Assembly: GCA_003854985.1 (NCBI GenBank)
Contig: RQOG01000006.1
Location: 205,827-269,826 of the forward strand
Length of the DNA stretch: 64,000 bases
Source of the DNA: Calditrichota bacterium
GTDB taxonomy: Bacteria > Calditrichota > Calditrichia > Calditrichales > Calditrichaceae
Direction of reading: 5' to 3'
This document shows positions 15,746 through 24,656 of this stretch, piece by piece (within the stretch, counting starts at the first letter, position 1; the number at the start of each line of letters is the position of its first letter). The notes beneath the pieces are model-generated. The model was given only the letters and a program-made list of their open reading frames with translations. It was not told the DNA's origin and searched no databases. A program made the position numbers and the translations under genes.

Positions 15746-17539
15746 ATGAAATATAAGAATCTGGCTGATATGTTTTTTCAGAAGCGTATGCAAATGCCTG
15801 AATTAACGGGGTATATGTTTAAAAAAGGTAATCAATGGATCAAAGTTAATTATAAAGACGCTGTTGACCGGGCTGAACGAATTGCCGCAGGATTAATACA
15901 ACTCGGATTAAAGAAAGGTGATAAAGTCTCCATTATTTCCGCAAACCGTATCGAGTGGGCTTTGACAGATTATGCCGTGCAATCTCTGGGCGCCATTCTC
16001 GTGCCTATTTATCCGTCATTACTGGCAAACCAGGTTAGTTATATCCTCAATGATTCGGAGTCAGTTGTCGTCATCGTTTCCGACCTGATCCAATACCAGA
16101 AAGTTGAGTCGGTCAGGACGTCGCTGACATTTACGAAGCATTTCTTCTATATGGATTCCGAAGGTATCGGATCGTCTGATTTATGGACCGGTCTGGATAA
16201 ACTGGAACAAAAAGGTCAGGAATTACTGGATCAAAACCCGCAAATCGTTTCGTCGGGAATCGATAAAGTCGGGTTAGAAGACTGGGCAACTATAATTTAT
16301 ACTTCCGGTACAACGGGCGAGCCAAAGGGCGCCATATTAACAAACAATAATTTTCTGAGTAATATCGAAGCCGCGCTGGAAGTATTTGATATTTCATCGG
16401 ATGATAATTTTCTTTCTTTCTTACCGTTAAGTCATATTTTTGAAAGAATGGCCGGTCATTATCTCAGCTGCTATACCGGTTGTTGTGTGGCCTATGCGGA
16501 AAGCGTTGATACTGTTGCGGAGAATCTTAAAGAGATATCCCCGACCTTAATGATTTCCGTGCCGCGTTTATATGAAAAGATTTATGGTAAAATAACAGAA
16601 ACCGTTGAATCCGGTTCGCCGGTTAAAAGGAAAATTTTTTATTGGGCAGTAAATACCGGTAAAAAATATATCAATAAGATAATGAATAAACAGCCGGTTC
16701 CGGCTTTACTGAAAAAGAAATACGCGTTAGCGCATAAACTGGTTTTTCATAAACTGCATCAGGCGCTTGGCGGACGAAACCGTTTTATGATCAGCGGCGG
16801 CGCCCCGCTTTCCCCGGATATTGCTGAATTTTTCGGGGCAATCGGAGTAAAGATTATGGAAGGTTACGGTTTAACGGAAACATCGCCTGTAATCACTGCA
16901 AATGTGCTTGATAATTTCAGATTCGGAACGGTGGGTCAGCCGATACCGGGCGTTGAAGTGAAAATAGCCGATGACGGCGAAATCTTAACACGCGGCCCGC
17001 ATGTTATGGTCGGTTACTATAAAAAGGAAGCGGAAACCGGGGAAGTAATTGATTCCGAAGGCTGGTTTTATACCGGCGACATTGGCGTTTTTGAAGACGG
17101 TATGTTAAAAATTACCGATCGCAAGAAAAACCTTATCGTAACATCCGGCGGTAAAAATATCGCGCCTCAGCCCATTGAAAACATGCTGGTTACCAGCCAT
17201 TATATCGAACAGGCCGTGATGATAGGGGATAAACGTAAATATTGTACGGCTATCATCGTAGCCGCCGCCGATGCCCTGAAAAGATGGGCGAAGGAAAACT
17301 CTCTTGAAACCGATGATTATAACCGGCTTATTACTTTACCCCAGGTGAAAGAATTGATGATGTCGGAAATCAGACGGCTGACCGTAAACCTGGCTTCTTA
17401 TGAAACTATAAAAGATTTTGTTATTTCACCGACGGCTTTTTCCATTGAAACGGGTGAACTGACCCCGTCTCTGAAAGTTAAACGGCGCGTTGTTGAAGAA
17501 AAGTTTTCCGCTCAGATTGCTGCGATGTATGAAAGGTAA
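15746..17539 (+). CDS. Long-chain acyl-CoA synthetase (AMP-forming, FadD/FACL family)
   Basis: A 597-residue adenylate-forming enzyme of the usual length for the FAA1/FadD15 type. Motifs: the P-loop-like IIYTSGTTGEPKGA near 187-201, YGLTETSPV near 373-381, GWFYTGDIG near 445-453, and DRKKNLIVTSGGKNIAP, with the hinge and catalytic lysine region of this family. It activates free long-chain fatty acids to acyl-CoA through an acyl-adenylate. The ATG follows GGAGGG. No beta-oxidation genes are adjacent; phospholipid genes follow within 700 bases, so a role in fatty-acid salvage for membrane lipids is plausible. Confidence 0.92.
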   Translation: MKYKNLADMFFQKRMQMPELTGYMFKKGNQWIKVNYKDAVDRAERIAAGLIQLGLKKGDKVSIISANRIEWALTDYAVQSLGAILVPIYPSLLANQVSYILNDSESVVVIVSDLIQYQKVESVRTSLTFTKHFFYMDSEGIGSSDLWTGLDKLEQKGQELLDQNPQIVSSGIDKVGLEDWATIIYTSGTTGEPKGAILTNNNFLSNIEAALEVFDISSDDNFLSFLPLSHIFERMAGHYLSCYTGCCVAYAESVDTVAENLKEISPTLMISVPRLYEKIYGKITETVESGSPVKRKIFYWAVNTGKKYINKIMNKQPVPALLKKKYALAHKLVFHKLHQALGGRNRFMISGGAPLSPDIAEFFGAIGVKIMEGYGLTETSPVITANVLDNFRFGTVGQPIPGVEVKIADDGEILTRGPHVMVGYYKKEAETGEVIDSEGWFYTGDIGVFEDGMLKITDRKKNLIVTSGGKNIAPQPIENMLVTSHYIEQAVMIGDKRKYCTAIIVAAADALKRWAKENSLETDDYNRLITLPQVKELMMSEIRRLTVNLASYETIKDFVISPTAFSIETGELTPSLKVKRRVVEEKFSAQIAAMYER

Positions 17540-17588
17540 GTTATTTTATTAGGTAAACATTAAAAGGCCTTTTTAACCGGGGAACCGT

Positions 17589-18116
17589 ATGGGAGTTATC
17601 CAGGAACATCCGCCCGTAAAGTACTTTGCTGCCATTGCATTTAAAGATCATAACGATCTTGATGAAGTTCTTAAGGGAACTGAAACGTTATTTTCCGGCA
17701 TAGAACAAAAATCAGAGATATATCTGTATGATGACTACACGGATTATTATGCCGGCGAAATGGGCGAAGGGCTTCATAAACTATTTGTTGTTTATACGAA
17801 TCATGAAAAGCCGGAATGGCTTGCGGATAAAAAGGTACTAACCAATATGCTCGAAACCCGGTTTATGAACGATAATAATAACCGTAAAGTCAATATCGAT
17901 CCCGGTTATATCTCTTTATCCGGTCTGATCCTGGCGACAACTAAAAATTTTAGTCACCGCATTTATCTGGGTAAGGGAATATACGGCGATCTGCATCTCA
18001 TGTTCAGCCGGAAATCATTTCAGGTGATGCCCTGGACTTATCCGGATTATAAAGCGCATATCGATTTTTTTAATAAAATACGAAATCAATATTACGGTGA
18101 ACTGTATAAAAAATAG
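17589..18116 (+). CDS. DUF4416 family protein
   Basis: A 175-residue cytoplasmic protein matching the DUF4416 pattern: KYFAAIAFKDH at the start, DYTDYYAGEMG, LTNMLETRF, VNIDPGYISLSGLILATTKNFSHRIYL, GKGIYGDLHLMF and the closing MPWTYPDYKAHIDFF. The family is widespread in FCB and deltaproteobacterial genomes and has no established function. No membrane segment or signal peptide is visible. It sits between fadD and plsY on the same strand, 49 bases after fadD. Confidence 0.82.
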   Translation: MGVIQEHPPVKYFAAIAFKDHNDLDEVLKGTETLFSGIEQKSEIYLYDDYTDYYAGEMGEGLHKLFVVYTNHEKPEWLADKKVLTNMLETRFMNDNNNRKVNIDPGYISLSGLILATTKNFSHRIYLGKGIYGDLHLMFSRKSFQVMPWTYPDYKAHIDFFNKIRNQYYGELYKK

Positions 18117-18205
18117 CGGTTGAAACGTAAACGGTTTGATTGTTACCGGAGGTTTCATATATTATAACGGTATTTTTATCATCAATCTGAAAAAACGGAG
18201 CATAT

Positions 18206-18847
18206 ATGCCGGAGTTATTGCTGGTAATATTAACCGGTTACCTGTTTGGATCTATTCCGACGGCGATCATCGCCGGTAAATTATTGAAGGGTATTGATAT
18301 CCGCGAGTATGGCAGCGGCAATGCCGGAGCGACCAATGTATTCCGCGTTTTGGGATGGCGGGCCGGCGTCGGCGTATTGCTTATCGATATGCTGAAGGGA
18401 TTCATTCCGGTCTTCTGGTTAACGCTTCTTATTTACCAGGGTGAATGGCTGGTTTATTATCAGATCGCTTCGGCAGCGGCGGCCATAGCCGGTCATATAT
18501 GGACGGTTTTTGCCGGATTCCGGGGCGGAAAAGGCGTCGGCACGTCGGCGGGCGTTTTTTTAGCATTGGCGCCAATGCCCCTTGGCATTGCCCTGGCCTG
18601 TTTTATAATCATTGTGGCCCTGACCAAATACGTTTCTCTGGGTTCTATTTTAAGCGCGCTTATTTTTCTATTGGTGATGCTTGCGCAACGATTTATCTTT
18701 GAACAATATGTCCCTGACGTGTTGATTATCATGGCGTTGCTGATTGTTATTCTGATCTGGTATGCCCACCGTGAAAATATTAAACGGTTATTGAAAGGAA
18801 ATGAGAATAAATTAAGTTTTAAAAAGAAAACGGGAAATACCCAATGA
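18206..18847 (+). CDS. plsY: Glycerol-3-phosphate acyltransferase PlsY
   Basis: A 213-residue integral membrane protein with five or so helices and the three PlsY signatures: GYLFGSIPTA near the N-terminus, REYGSGNAGATNVFR near 32-46, and FRGGKGVGTSAGV near 106-118. It transfers an acyl group from acyl-phosphate to glycerol-3-phosphate, the first step of phospholipid synthesis. Its TGA overlaps the ATG of gpsA (ATGA), so the enzyme making its substrate is translationally coupled to it. Confidence 0.96.
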   Translation: MPELLLVILTGYLFGSIPTAIIAGKLLKGIDIREYGSGNAGATNVFRVLGWRAGVGVLLIDMLKGFIPVFWLTLLIYQGEWLVYYQIASAAAAIAGHIWTVFAGFRGGKGVGTSAGVFLALAPMPLGIALACFIIIVALTKYVSLGSILSALIFLLVMLAQRFIFEQYVPDVLIIMALLIVILIWYAHRENIKRLLKGNENKLSFKKKTGNTQ

Positions 18848-19854
18848 AAACAGCCATTATCGGAACGGGCAGCTGGGGCACCGCCTTATCTCTGGTGCTT
18901 AACCAGAACGGTCATCGGGTTACCTGCTGGACAATCGAAGAAGACGTACTCCGTGATATCAAAGAAAAAAAAGAAAATATCAAATATCTGCCCGGCGTTA
19001 AAGTACCGGAATCGGTTATAATTACCGGCTCCCTGGAAGAATCCCTGCTTAATGCGGAAATGATTGTTCTCTCTGTGCCCTCGCAGGTTACCGGTCAGGT
19101 GGTTCCGAAAATAAAAGAGTTTTTAAAAGCGGATCAGGACCCGGTCTGGGTGAGCGTGGCCAAGGGCATCGAAAATAAAACCTACAGGAGGATTTCACGG
19201 GTTATCGAAGAAACGGGGCAAATTCCGGCCGGCAGAATAGGTGTGCTTTCCGGTCCCAGTCATGCCGAAGAAGTAGGGCGAAAAATTCCCACCGCTATAG
19301 TGTCCGCTTCATCCGAATTGCAGACCGCCAGGCTGATTCAATCCATATTTAAAAATACGTTTTTCCGTGTTTATGCCAGCGACGATATTACGGGCGTTGA
19401 ACTGGGCGGCGCTCTTAAAAATATCATCGCCCTGGCCGCCGGTATCTGCGACGGGGCCGGTTTCGGCGATAATACCAAAGCGGCGCTTATGACGCGCGGC
19501 CTGGCGGAAATTAAACGTTTGGGCGTTAAACTTGGCGCTAATGAAGAAACTTTTGCCGGACTGAGCGGAATGGGAGATCTGATTGTAACCTGTATGAGCC
19601 GGCATTCGCGTAACCGTTATGTGGGCGAACAGATTGGCAAGGGAAAAACGCTGGATGAAGTGCTGGCCGGTATGGTTATGGTGGCGGAAGGCGTTAAAAC
19701 AACGGTTTCCGCCTATGAGCTTTCCATAAAACACGAAGTCGAAATGCCGATCACAGAGCAGATCTATCTGACCATGTTCGAAAATAAACCCGCCTACGAA
19801 GCCATGATCGACCTGATGTCGCGTTCATCAAAAATTGAAAACTGGGATAAATAA
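18844..19854 (+). CDS. gpsA: NAD(P)-dependent glycerol-3-phosphate dehydrogenase GpsA
   Basis: A 336-residue enzyme of normal length. The Rossmann motif GTGSWGTALS is at residues 7-16. The conserved SGPSHAEEV, the catalytic lysine region ELGGALKNIIALAAGICDG, and GLSGMGDLIVTC with SRNRYVG are all present. It reduces dihydroxyacetone phosphate to sn-glycerol-3-phosphate, which PlsY then acylates. The ATG overlaps the plsY stop. Confidence 0.97.
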   Translation: MKTAIIGTGSWGTALSLVLNQNGHRVTCWTIEEDVLRDIKEKKENIKYLPGVKVPESVIITGSLEESLLNAEMIVLSVPSQVTGQVVPKIKEFLKADQDPVWVSVAKGIENKTYRRISRVIEETGQIPAGRIGVLSGPSHAEEVGRKIPTAIVSASSELQTARLIQSIFKNTFFRVYASDDITGVELGGALKNIIALAAGICDGAGFGDNTKAALMTRGLAEIKRLGVKLGANEETFAGLSGMGDLIVTCMSRHSRNRYVGEQIGKGKTLDEVLAGMVMVAEGVKTTVSAYELSIKHEVEMPITEQIYLTMFENKPAYEAMIDLMSRSSKIENWDK

Positions 19855-19868
19855 AGAGGAGGTATACT

Positions 19869-20708
19869 ATGATAAAATCAATACTTTGCGCCGTGGACGG
19901 CTCTCCGTATTCAGAATCCGTTCTGCGTAATGCTATTTATCTGGCCAAACAATTTGATGCGATTATTCGCGCGCTGACCGTTGTAGATATAAGATTATTT
20001 GACTGGACCGTAGCTACCGGGGCGGATAGTTTTGTGCCGGTTATGCCGTCGGCAGATTTCCAGGCCGAATCTCAGCGCATACAGGAAGATAAAGCGAAAA
20101 AAGTTATAGATAAAGCCGGCGATATGTTAAAAAAAGAGGGCATGAATTTTGAACTTAAGAGTGCGGCAGGCATTCCCGTTGACGAAATCTGCGATAAGGC
20201 CCGCCAGAATGATCTGGTTGTTATGGGCATTCGCGGCGAATATGAACGGTGGAGCGATAAATTATTGGGCGTTACGCTGGAATCTGTTTCGCGGCAAATC
20301 AGCAAACCACTGATGCTGGTTGACCGGAATTTTGTTGAATTCAATCATATTATCTGCGGTTATGACGGCAGTAATTCAGCCAATAAAGCGCTTCAACTTT
20401 CGGCATTCCTGTCAAAATCAATCAATCTGACGCTGGATGTGATTATGGTTTCGGATTCCGAAGAAGAACGGAGCGCTGTCCTACGCGAAGCGGAAAAATA
20501 TCTTCAACCTTATCAAATAAGTTTTAACCTCTGTCACGACAGCGGCGATGTGGCGGACGTGCTGGTTGAAGCGCAAAATCAATCTAAAAACAAACCGTTA
20601 ATCATTATCGGCAGTTACGGCCACTCGCGTTTACGGGAAGCTATTTTAGGGAGCACAACCATTCAGGTAATGCGCACAGCGAAAAAACCGATTATCCTGG
20701 CAAAATAA
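19869..20708 (+). CDS. Tandem universal stress protein (two UspA domains)
   Basis: A 279-residue protein with two UspA-fold halves. The first begins KSILCAVDGSPYSESVLRNAIYLA and contains DLVVMGIRGEYERWSDKLLGVTLESV. The second begins HIICGYDGSNSANKALQLSAFL and ends in IIIGSYGHSRLREAILGSTTIQVMRTAKKPIIL. The second half keeps the ATP-binding G-x2-G-x9-G(S/T) pattern; the first half has a variant (GIRGEYERW). It is cytosolic and probably binds a nucleotide. Ribosome site AGGAGG precedes the ATG; gpsA ends 14 bases upstream and fbp starts 12 bases downstream. Confidence 0.92.
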   Translation: MIKSILCAVDGSPYSESVLRNAIYLAKQFDAIIRALTVVDIRLFDWTVATGADSFVPVMPSADFQAESQRIQEDKAKKVIDKAGDMLKKEGMNFELKSAAGIPVDEICDKARQNDLVVMGIRGEYERWSDKLLGVTLESVSRQISKPLMLVDRNFVEFNHIICGYDGSNSANKALQLSAFLSKSINLTLDVIMVSDSEEERSAVLREAEKYLQPYQISFNLCHDSGDVADVLVEAQNQSKNKPLIIIGSYGHSRLREAILGSTTIQVMRTAKKPIILAK

Positions 20709-20720
20709 AACAGGAGAATC

Positions 20721-21731
20721 ATGAGCGAAAAGATTATCACGCTTTCCCGGCATATTATTGAGGAACAGCGCAAGCATCCGGAAGCGACCGGTAAATTCAC
20801 CGACCTGATGAACGATATCGCCTTTGCGGCCAAATTAATATCCTATCACACCAATAAAGCCGGCCTGCTTGGCGTGCTGGGCGAAACCTTTAATGTGAAC
20901 ATCCAGGGGGAAGTTGTTAAAAAATTGGACGTGTTCGCCAATGAAACCATGATTAAAGCGCTGGATCATAACGGCCACACCTGTGTGATGGTCTCCGAGG
21001 AATCGGAAGACGTTATTCCTATCCCGGAGAATTATCCTTTGGGCCGATATGCCGTATTGTTCGATCCGCTGGACGGCTCGTCCAATATTGACGCCAATGT
21101 GAGCGTGGGAACGATTTTTTACATTTACCTGCGTGTTACTCCGGAAGGCCGGCCGGGCAGGGCGGAAGACTGCCTTCAGCCGGGTATAAAACAGGTGTGC
21201 GCCGGCTATATCGTATACGGCTCCAGCACTATGCTGGTATATACCACAGGCAACGGCGTGCATGGTTTTACCCTTGATCCCAGTTACGGGGAGTTTGTTC
21301 TTTCCCATCCCGATATCAAAACCCCTAAAAAGGGTAAAATTTACAGCGTTAACGAAAGTAATTTCGATTACTGGGAGCAGGGTATTAAAAACTACATTCA
21401 CTATGTCAAGCAGGTGGATGAGAAAACAGACCGGCCGATGAATTCCCGTTACATCGGTTCCATGGTCAGCGATTTTCACCGCAACCTGTTATATGGCGGC
21501 GTGTTTTTATACCCGGCCAGCAGCCGTTCGCCGGAAGGGAAATTGCGCCTTACCTATGAAGCTAATCCCATGGCTTTTATCATCGAACAGGCCGGCGGCA
21601 GGGCCAGCGACGGCTATAGGCGGATTATGGAAATACTACCGGAGCATATTCACCAGCGCACGCCCCTTTTTATCGGTTCGGAAAAGGACGTGGCAATGAT
21701 TGAGGATTTCATCAGCGGCAGACTATCCTGA
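20721..21731 (+). CDS. fbp: Fructose-1,6-bisphosphatase, class I
   Basis: A 336-residue class I FBPase of usual length. The metal-site motif FDPLDGSSNID lies near 113-123. MVSEESED supplies further acidic ligands, and the substrate region includes RYIGSMVSDFHRNLLYGGVFLYP and LRLTYEANPMAFIIEQAGG. It hydrolyses fructose-1,6-bisphosphate to fructose-6-phosphate in gluconeogenesis. Ribosome site AGGAG precedes the ATG. No terminator is obvious in the 223 bases that follow. Confidence 0.97.
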   Translation: MSEKIITLSRHIIEEQRKHPEATGKFTDLMNDIAFAAKLISYHTNKAGLLGVLGETFNVNIQGEVVKKLDVFANETMIKALDHNGHTCVMVSEESEDVIPIPENYPLGRYAVLFDPLDGSSNIDANVSVGTIFYIYLRVTPEGRPGRAEDCLQPGIKQVCAGYIVYGSSTMLVYTTGNGVHGFTLDPSYGEFVLSHPDIKTPKKGKIYSVNESNFDYWEQGIKNYIHYVKQVDEKTDRPMNSRYIGSMVSDFHRNLLYGGVFLYPASSRSPEGKLRLTYEANPMAFIIEQAGGRASDGYRRIMEILPEHIHQRTPLFIGSEKDVAMIEDFISGRLS

Positions 21732-21954
21732 AAAGAATAGCGCTTGTTTACATGTAATTTTTGACCATTCAATTAAGCGTTAAAATTAAGCCTGTTCGCC
21801 GAAAGAGTCATTTTTTTATATTATAGATCACAATCACCAGGAATGATTTGTTTAACTTTCCAATAATTATACGGATCAATAGAAAAATTCTATCGTATAA
21901 AGAATCGTTCCTTTAAGAAAAGTTTTTCAGTTTGATTTAAAAGCGGAGCAGCGC

Positions 21955-22392
21955 ATGAATATGAATTTGATGGATCGCAGTAACTACTTTAAAGGTTTGT
22001 TACTGCTTAGTAAAAAGGATAATAAGATAACCCCGGAAGAAAAGGAATCGCTTTTACATTTGGGAAGACTTTTGGAATTCAGCGAAGAATTTTGTACGGA
22101 GACGATTGACGAGTTGCTGCATAATAATCATATCAAGGAAACTCCGGTTGAATTTTCCAATGAAGAATGCGCCAAACTGTTTTTGAAGGACGGTTTGAAA
22201 ATATCGTTTGTGGATCATGTGATCGATAAAAAAGAATTTGACTGGCTGCAGCAGGTGGCGGACATAAACGGTATCGATGACGAGTGGCTGACCAGCCAAT
22301 TGGCGCATCATATAGATATTGAAAACCATCATAAAAAACTTTCGTTCGAGATCGAAAAACATTACAAGCCGGCGTCGGTGAAGGTATTATAG
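21955..22392 (+). CDS. TerB-like helical protein of unknown function
   Basis: A 145-residue soluble all-helical protein. The text KKDNKITPEEKESLLHLGRLLEFSEEF and, in a second half, VDHVIDKKEFDWLQQVADINGIDDEWL resembles the TerB/DjlA N-terminal fold, where acidic residues can bind a metal. No other tellurite-resistance gene is nearby, so the similarity says only what the fold may be. Start chosen at ATG 21955; ATG 21961 is an alternative. The preceding leader GGAGCAGCGC contains a GGAG site. It is the last ordinary-composition gene before the AT-rich island. Confidence 0.6.
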   Translation: MNMNLMDRSNYFKGLLLLSKKDNKITPEEKESLLHLGRLLEFSEEFCTETIDELLHNNHIKETPVEFSNEECAKLFLKDGLKISFVDHVIDKKEFDWLQQVADINGIDDEWLTSQLAHHIDIENHHKKLSFEIEKHYKPASVKVL

Positions 22393-22793
22393 CTGGGGAA
22401 CTGATAGTACCATTTATTTTAGAATATTTTTAAAAACCAATTTTTAATTTACGTCCTGAGTTTTATAATCTTAGGAAAAATATTGATAAATATTATTAAG
22501 TAAGTTTACGATTTTTAGTATTATTTTATGTCTGTCATTAATTGAACAAAAATAAATTAAAAGGATATGATAAAATAAATGTTTAAAAAAAAGTAGATAT
22601 TTAGTTTATTAAAACTAAAACTAATAGTAAGTTTTAGAAATATCTAAAAAATATATAAACATATTAGACAGAAAAGTCTTTGTAGCTTTAAAATCAGCAA
22701 TATTTGAGAAATTATCAATTGTTTATTTATTAATATTTTTTAATTAAATTTAATTTTATGATTTCTCTATGATTTCGAAATGGGATATAAAAA
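22393..22793. other. AT-rich intergenic stretch at the left edge of the accessory island
   Basis: About 400 bases with no supportable gene. Base composition falls sharply within 30 bases of the TerB-like stop, with long runs of A and T and many TTTAA/ATAAAT words. No strong hairpin, tRNA end or direct repeat marks a precise insertion edge. The promoter of the TIR-like gene should lie here but cannot be chosen with confidence in such AT-rich DNA. Confidence 0.6.
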
Positions 22794-24314
22794 TTGAGAT
22801 ATAATTTAAGTGATAATCAAATAATACTAATTAAACAGCTTGTGGAAGAAATAAGAAATACTATTGATAAGACAGTAACATTCTATGAGTTGGAAAATGG
22901 AAAAACTGTACTTTCGAATTCAAATTTTAAAAATAAAAACATATCATGTTCTATAGGAGATCTTTTAATATTAGCCGATAACGATATTATCAGAATTATT
23001 GATAACAAAGGTACTTCCGGTAGATTTATATTCACTAATAAAGCTATAGATTACCATAAGGATAATAAAGGATATTATACCAATATGATTAATTTTACAG
23101 ATGATATATTAAATAAAATATATGGAGTCTTGAGAACTAAAATAATAAAGCTATCTGTACAAGATATTAGAAGTCTTATTGGACAAGCCGGATTTAATCT
23201 ATCAAAAATTCCTTCTAAATCTGAACTTAGAACAGGTTTTGGAAGTAGAGCTGAAGTTATGCCAGTAATAGATAAAATATTCGGGCAAATGGAATTAAGA
23301 TCAAAAGAAATAGCTCTTAAAATAATAGCAAAAAATATTATTAAAACTGATGAAGATAAAGATGATATAAATTCAAAGTTAATTCAACATGATATATCTT
23401 TTAAAGATCAAAGATTTATTAGAGTTAATAGTAATTACTTTAATATTATAGAGAAAGAAAGTAAGGTTAATGAAATGGAAAAAGTTATGGATTCTTCCAT
23501 AGTATTTGTAGTTCATGGAAGAAACAAAGCAGCAAGAGATGCGTTGTTTGAATTTCTAAGATCGTTGGATCTAAAACCACAAGAATGGACAGAGTGGATA
23601 AAGGATACTGGTAATCCATCTCCCTATATCGGTGAAATCCTAAATGTTGCATTTAGTAAGGCACAAGCAATAATTATACTTATGACTGGAGATGATCTAG
23701 CACGACTCGGAACAAGATATACAGATAATAACGATAAAGAAGAATTGAAACCACAAGCAAGACCAAATGTACTTTTTGAAGCAGGAATGGCTCTTGGCAA
23801 AAATCCAAAAAGAACAATAATCGTTCAACTTGGAAAAATTAGGCCCTTTAGTGATATTGATGGGATACACGTCGTTCATTTGGACGATACTATAAGGAAA
23901 AGACAAGAATTAATTAGCAAATTAAAATTAGCAGATTGTCCTATAGATATAACACATAAAACAGATTGGCATACATCTGGGAAATTTAATGATGCAATTT
24001 TAGATCCAGATATAGATAATAATGATATTAAAATTAAAAATCTTAAGGAGAACTCTAAAAAAAAAGATTTAAATGACATTCAAATTAAAATTCTTAAAAA
24101 TTTGTCAAAATATGAAAATGATGAATTAAAAAATATAGATGTTATGAAATATTTAACTGATGTATTAAAAATTTCTATAACAGAATTAAAATACAATTTA
24201 GAAATATTATTAGAATATGAATTCATATCTTTTTTTTCAACAATTTATGGTTATACAAATTGTAATCTTCAAACAAAAGGTAGAGAATATTTAATTAAAA
24301 ATAATTTAGTATAA
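22794..24314 (+). CDS. TIR-like (PF10137) nucleotide-binding protein with winged-helix-like ends; candidate defence gene
   Basis: A 506-residue protein. Residues about 236-385 match the TIR-like domain once called predicted nucleotide-binding and now linked to CAP12/Pycsar-type effectors: SIVFVVHGRNKAARDAL, IIILMTGDDLARLG and RPNVLFEAGMALG, whose Glu is the likely catalytic residue. In related proteins such domains cleave NAD+. The N-terminus (1-90) and C-terminus (about 420-506) each look like a winged helix, the latter ending YGYTNCNLQTKGREYLI. A helical linker lies between residues 110 and 225. The start is TTG directly after an in-frame stop triplet, with GGGA upstream; an ATG about 100 codons later would lose the N-terminal domain. 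Codon use is extremely AT-rich, unlike neighbours, which suggests transfer. No second defence gene adjoins it. Confidence 0.78.
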   Translation: MRYNLSDNQIILIKQLVEEIRNTIDKTVTFYELENGKTVLSNSNFKNKNISCSIGDLLILADNDIIRIIDNKGTSGRFIFTNKAIDYHKDNKGYYTNMINFTDDILNKIYGVLRTKIIKLSVQDIRSLIGQAGFNLSKIPSKSELRTGFGSRAEVMPVIDKIFGQMELRSKEIALKIIAKNIIKTDEDKDDINSKLIQHDISFKDQRFIRVNSNYFNIIEKESKVNEMEKVMDSSIVFVVHGRNKAARDALFEFLRSLDLKPQEWTEWIKDTGNPSPYIGEILNVAFSKAQAIIILMTGDDLARLGTRYTDNNDKEELKPQARPNVLFEAGMALGKNPKRTIIVQLGKIRPFSDIDGIHVVHLDDTIRKRQELISKLKLADCPIDITHKTDWHTSGKFNDAILDPDIDNNDIKIKNLKENSKKKDLNDIQIKILKNLSKYENDELKNIDVMKYLTDVLKISITELKYNLEILLEYEFISFFSTIYGYTNCNLQTKGREYLIKNNLV

Positions 24315-24656
24315 AATTCTTCTGGCATTTTATTATTTCATTCCTTATACTTATTCAAAGTTACTTATAAAACCTAATAACCAATAACCAGTATTACAAA
24401 ACTCAACAACTGTTTTTATAGCTGCCCCGGTAGCGTCTCTGTTTAATCAATAGGAAAAAAAATACCGCCGGACGGAACCGGCAAAACCCGCGAAGTGCGT
24501 ACGGGTTATGTTGGATTCATTTATGGCATTAATGTTTTTACTTTTAACGCTATAAATGAGAATTAACTTCTATATTTTGAAAGGAGGTGGTTGTATATGA
24601 TAGTATGATAGTATTTGTTGAGATAATAAATTAAAACTAATAACATGGAGAAAAAA
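24315..24656. other. Intergenic region with two G+C-rich hairpins and a strong orphan ribosome site
   Basis: No gene of useful size. GCCGG 24467-24471 pairs with CCGGC 24478-24482, and AACCCG 24485-24490 pairs with CGGGTT 24502-24507. These are an island of G+C in AT-rich DNA. Read on the minus strand they are followed by GGTA and eight T residues, so they would act as terminators for leftward transcription. At 24581-24590 AAGGAGGTGG precedes a three-codon ORF (24597-24608). A short relic of a fibronectin-III junction lies at 24404-24453. Confidence 0.5.
24404..24453 (+). pseudogene. Possible relic of a fibronectin-III domain junction
   Basis: CAACAACTGTTTTT at 24404-24417 is repeated exactly at 25561-25574 inside the downstream fibronectin-III lipoprotein, and both are followed by a GCCCCG word. 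Translation of the relic from 24406 gives TTVFIAAPVASLFNQ then TAG, against TTVFAAPQQVLPANN in the intact gene. The match is short, so a chance origin is possible. Confidence 0.3.

Noticed and set aside
20835..21479. A 214-codon minus-strand frame opposite fbp
   Set aside because: It is the shadow of a strongly coding gene. The product resembles nothing and fbp is certain.
24440..24520. Possible c-di-GMP (GEMM) or other riboswitch before the FnIII lipoprotein gene
   Set aside because: The hairpins lack the GEMM core sequence and tetraloop-receptor pattern, and no other riboswitch class fits; kept only as unexplained hairpins.
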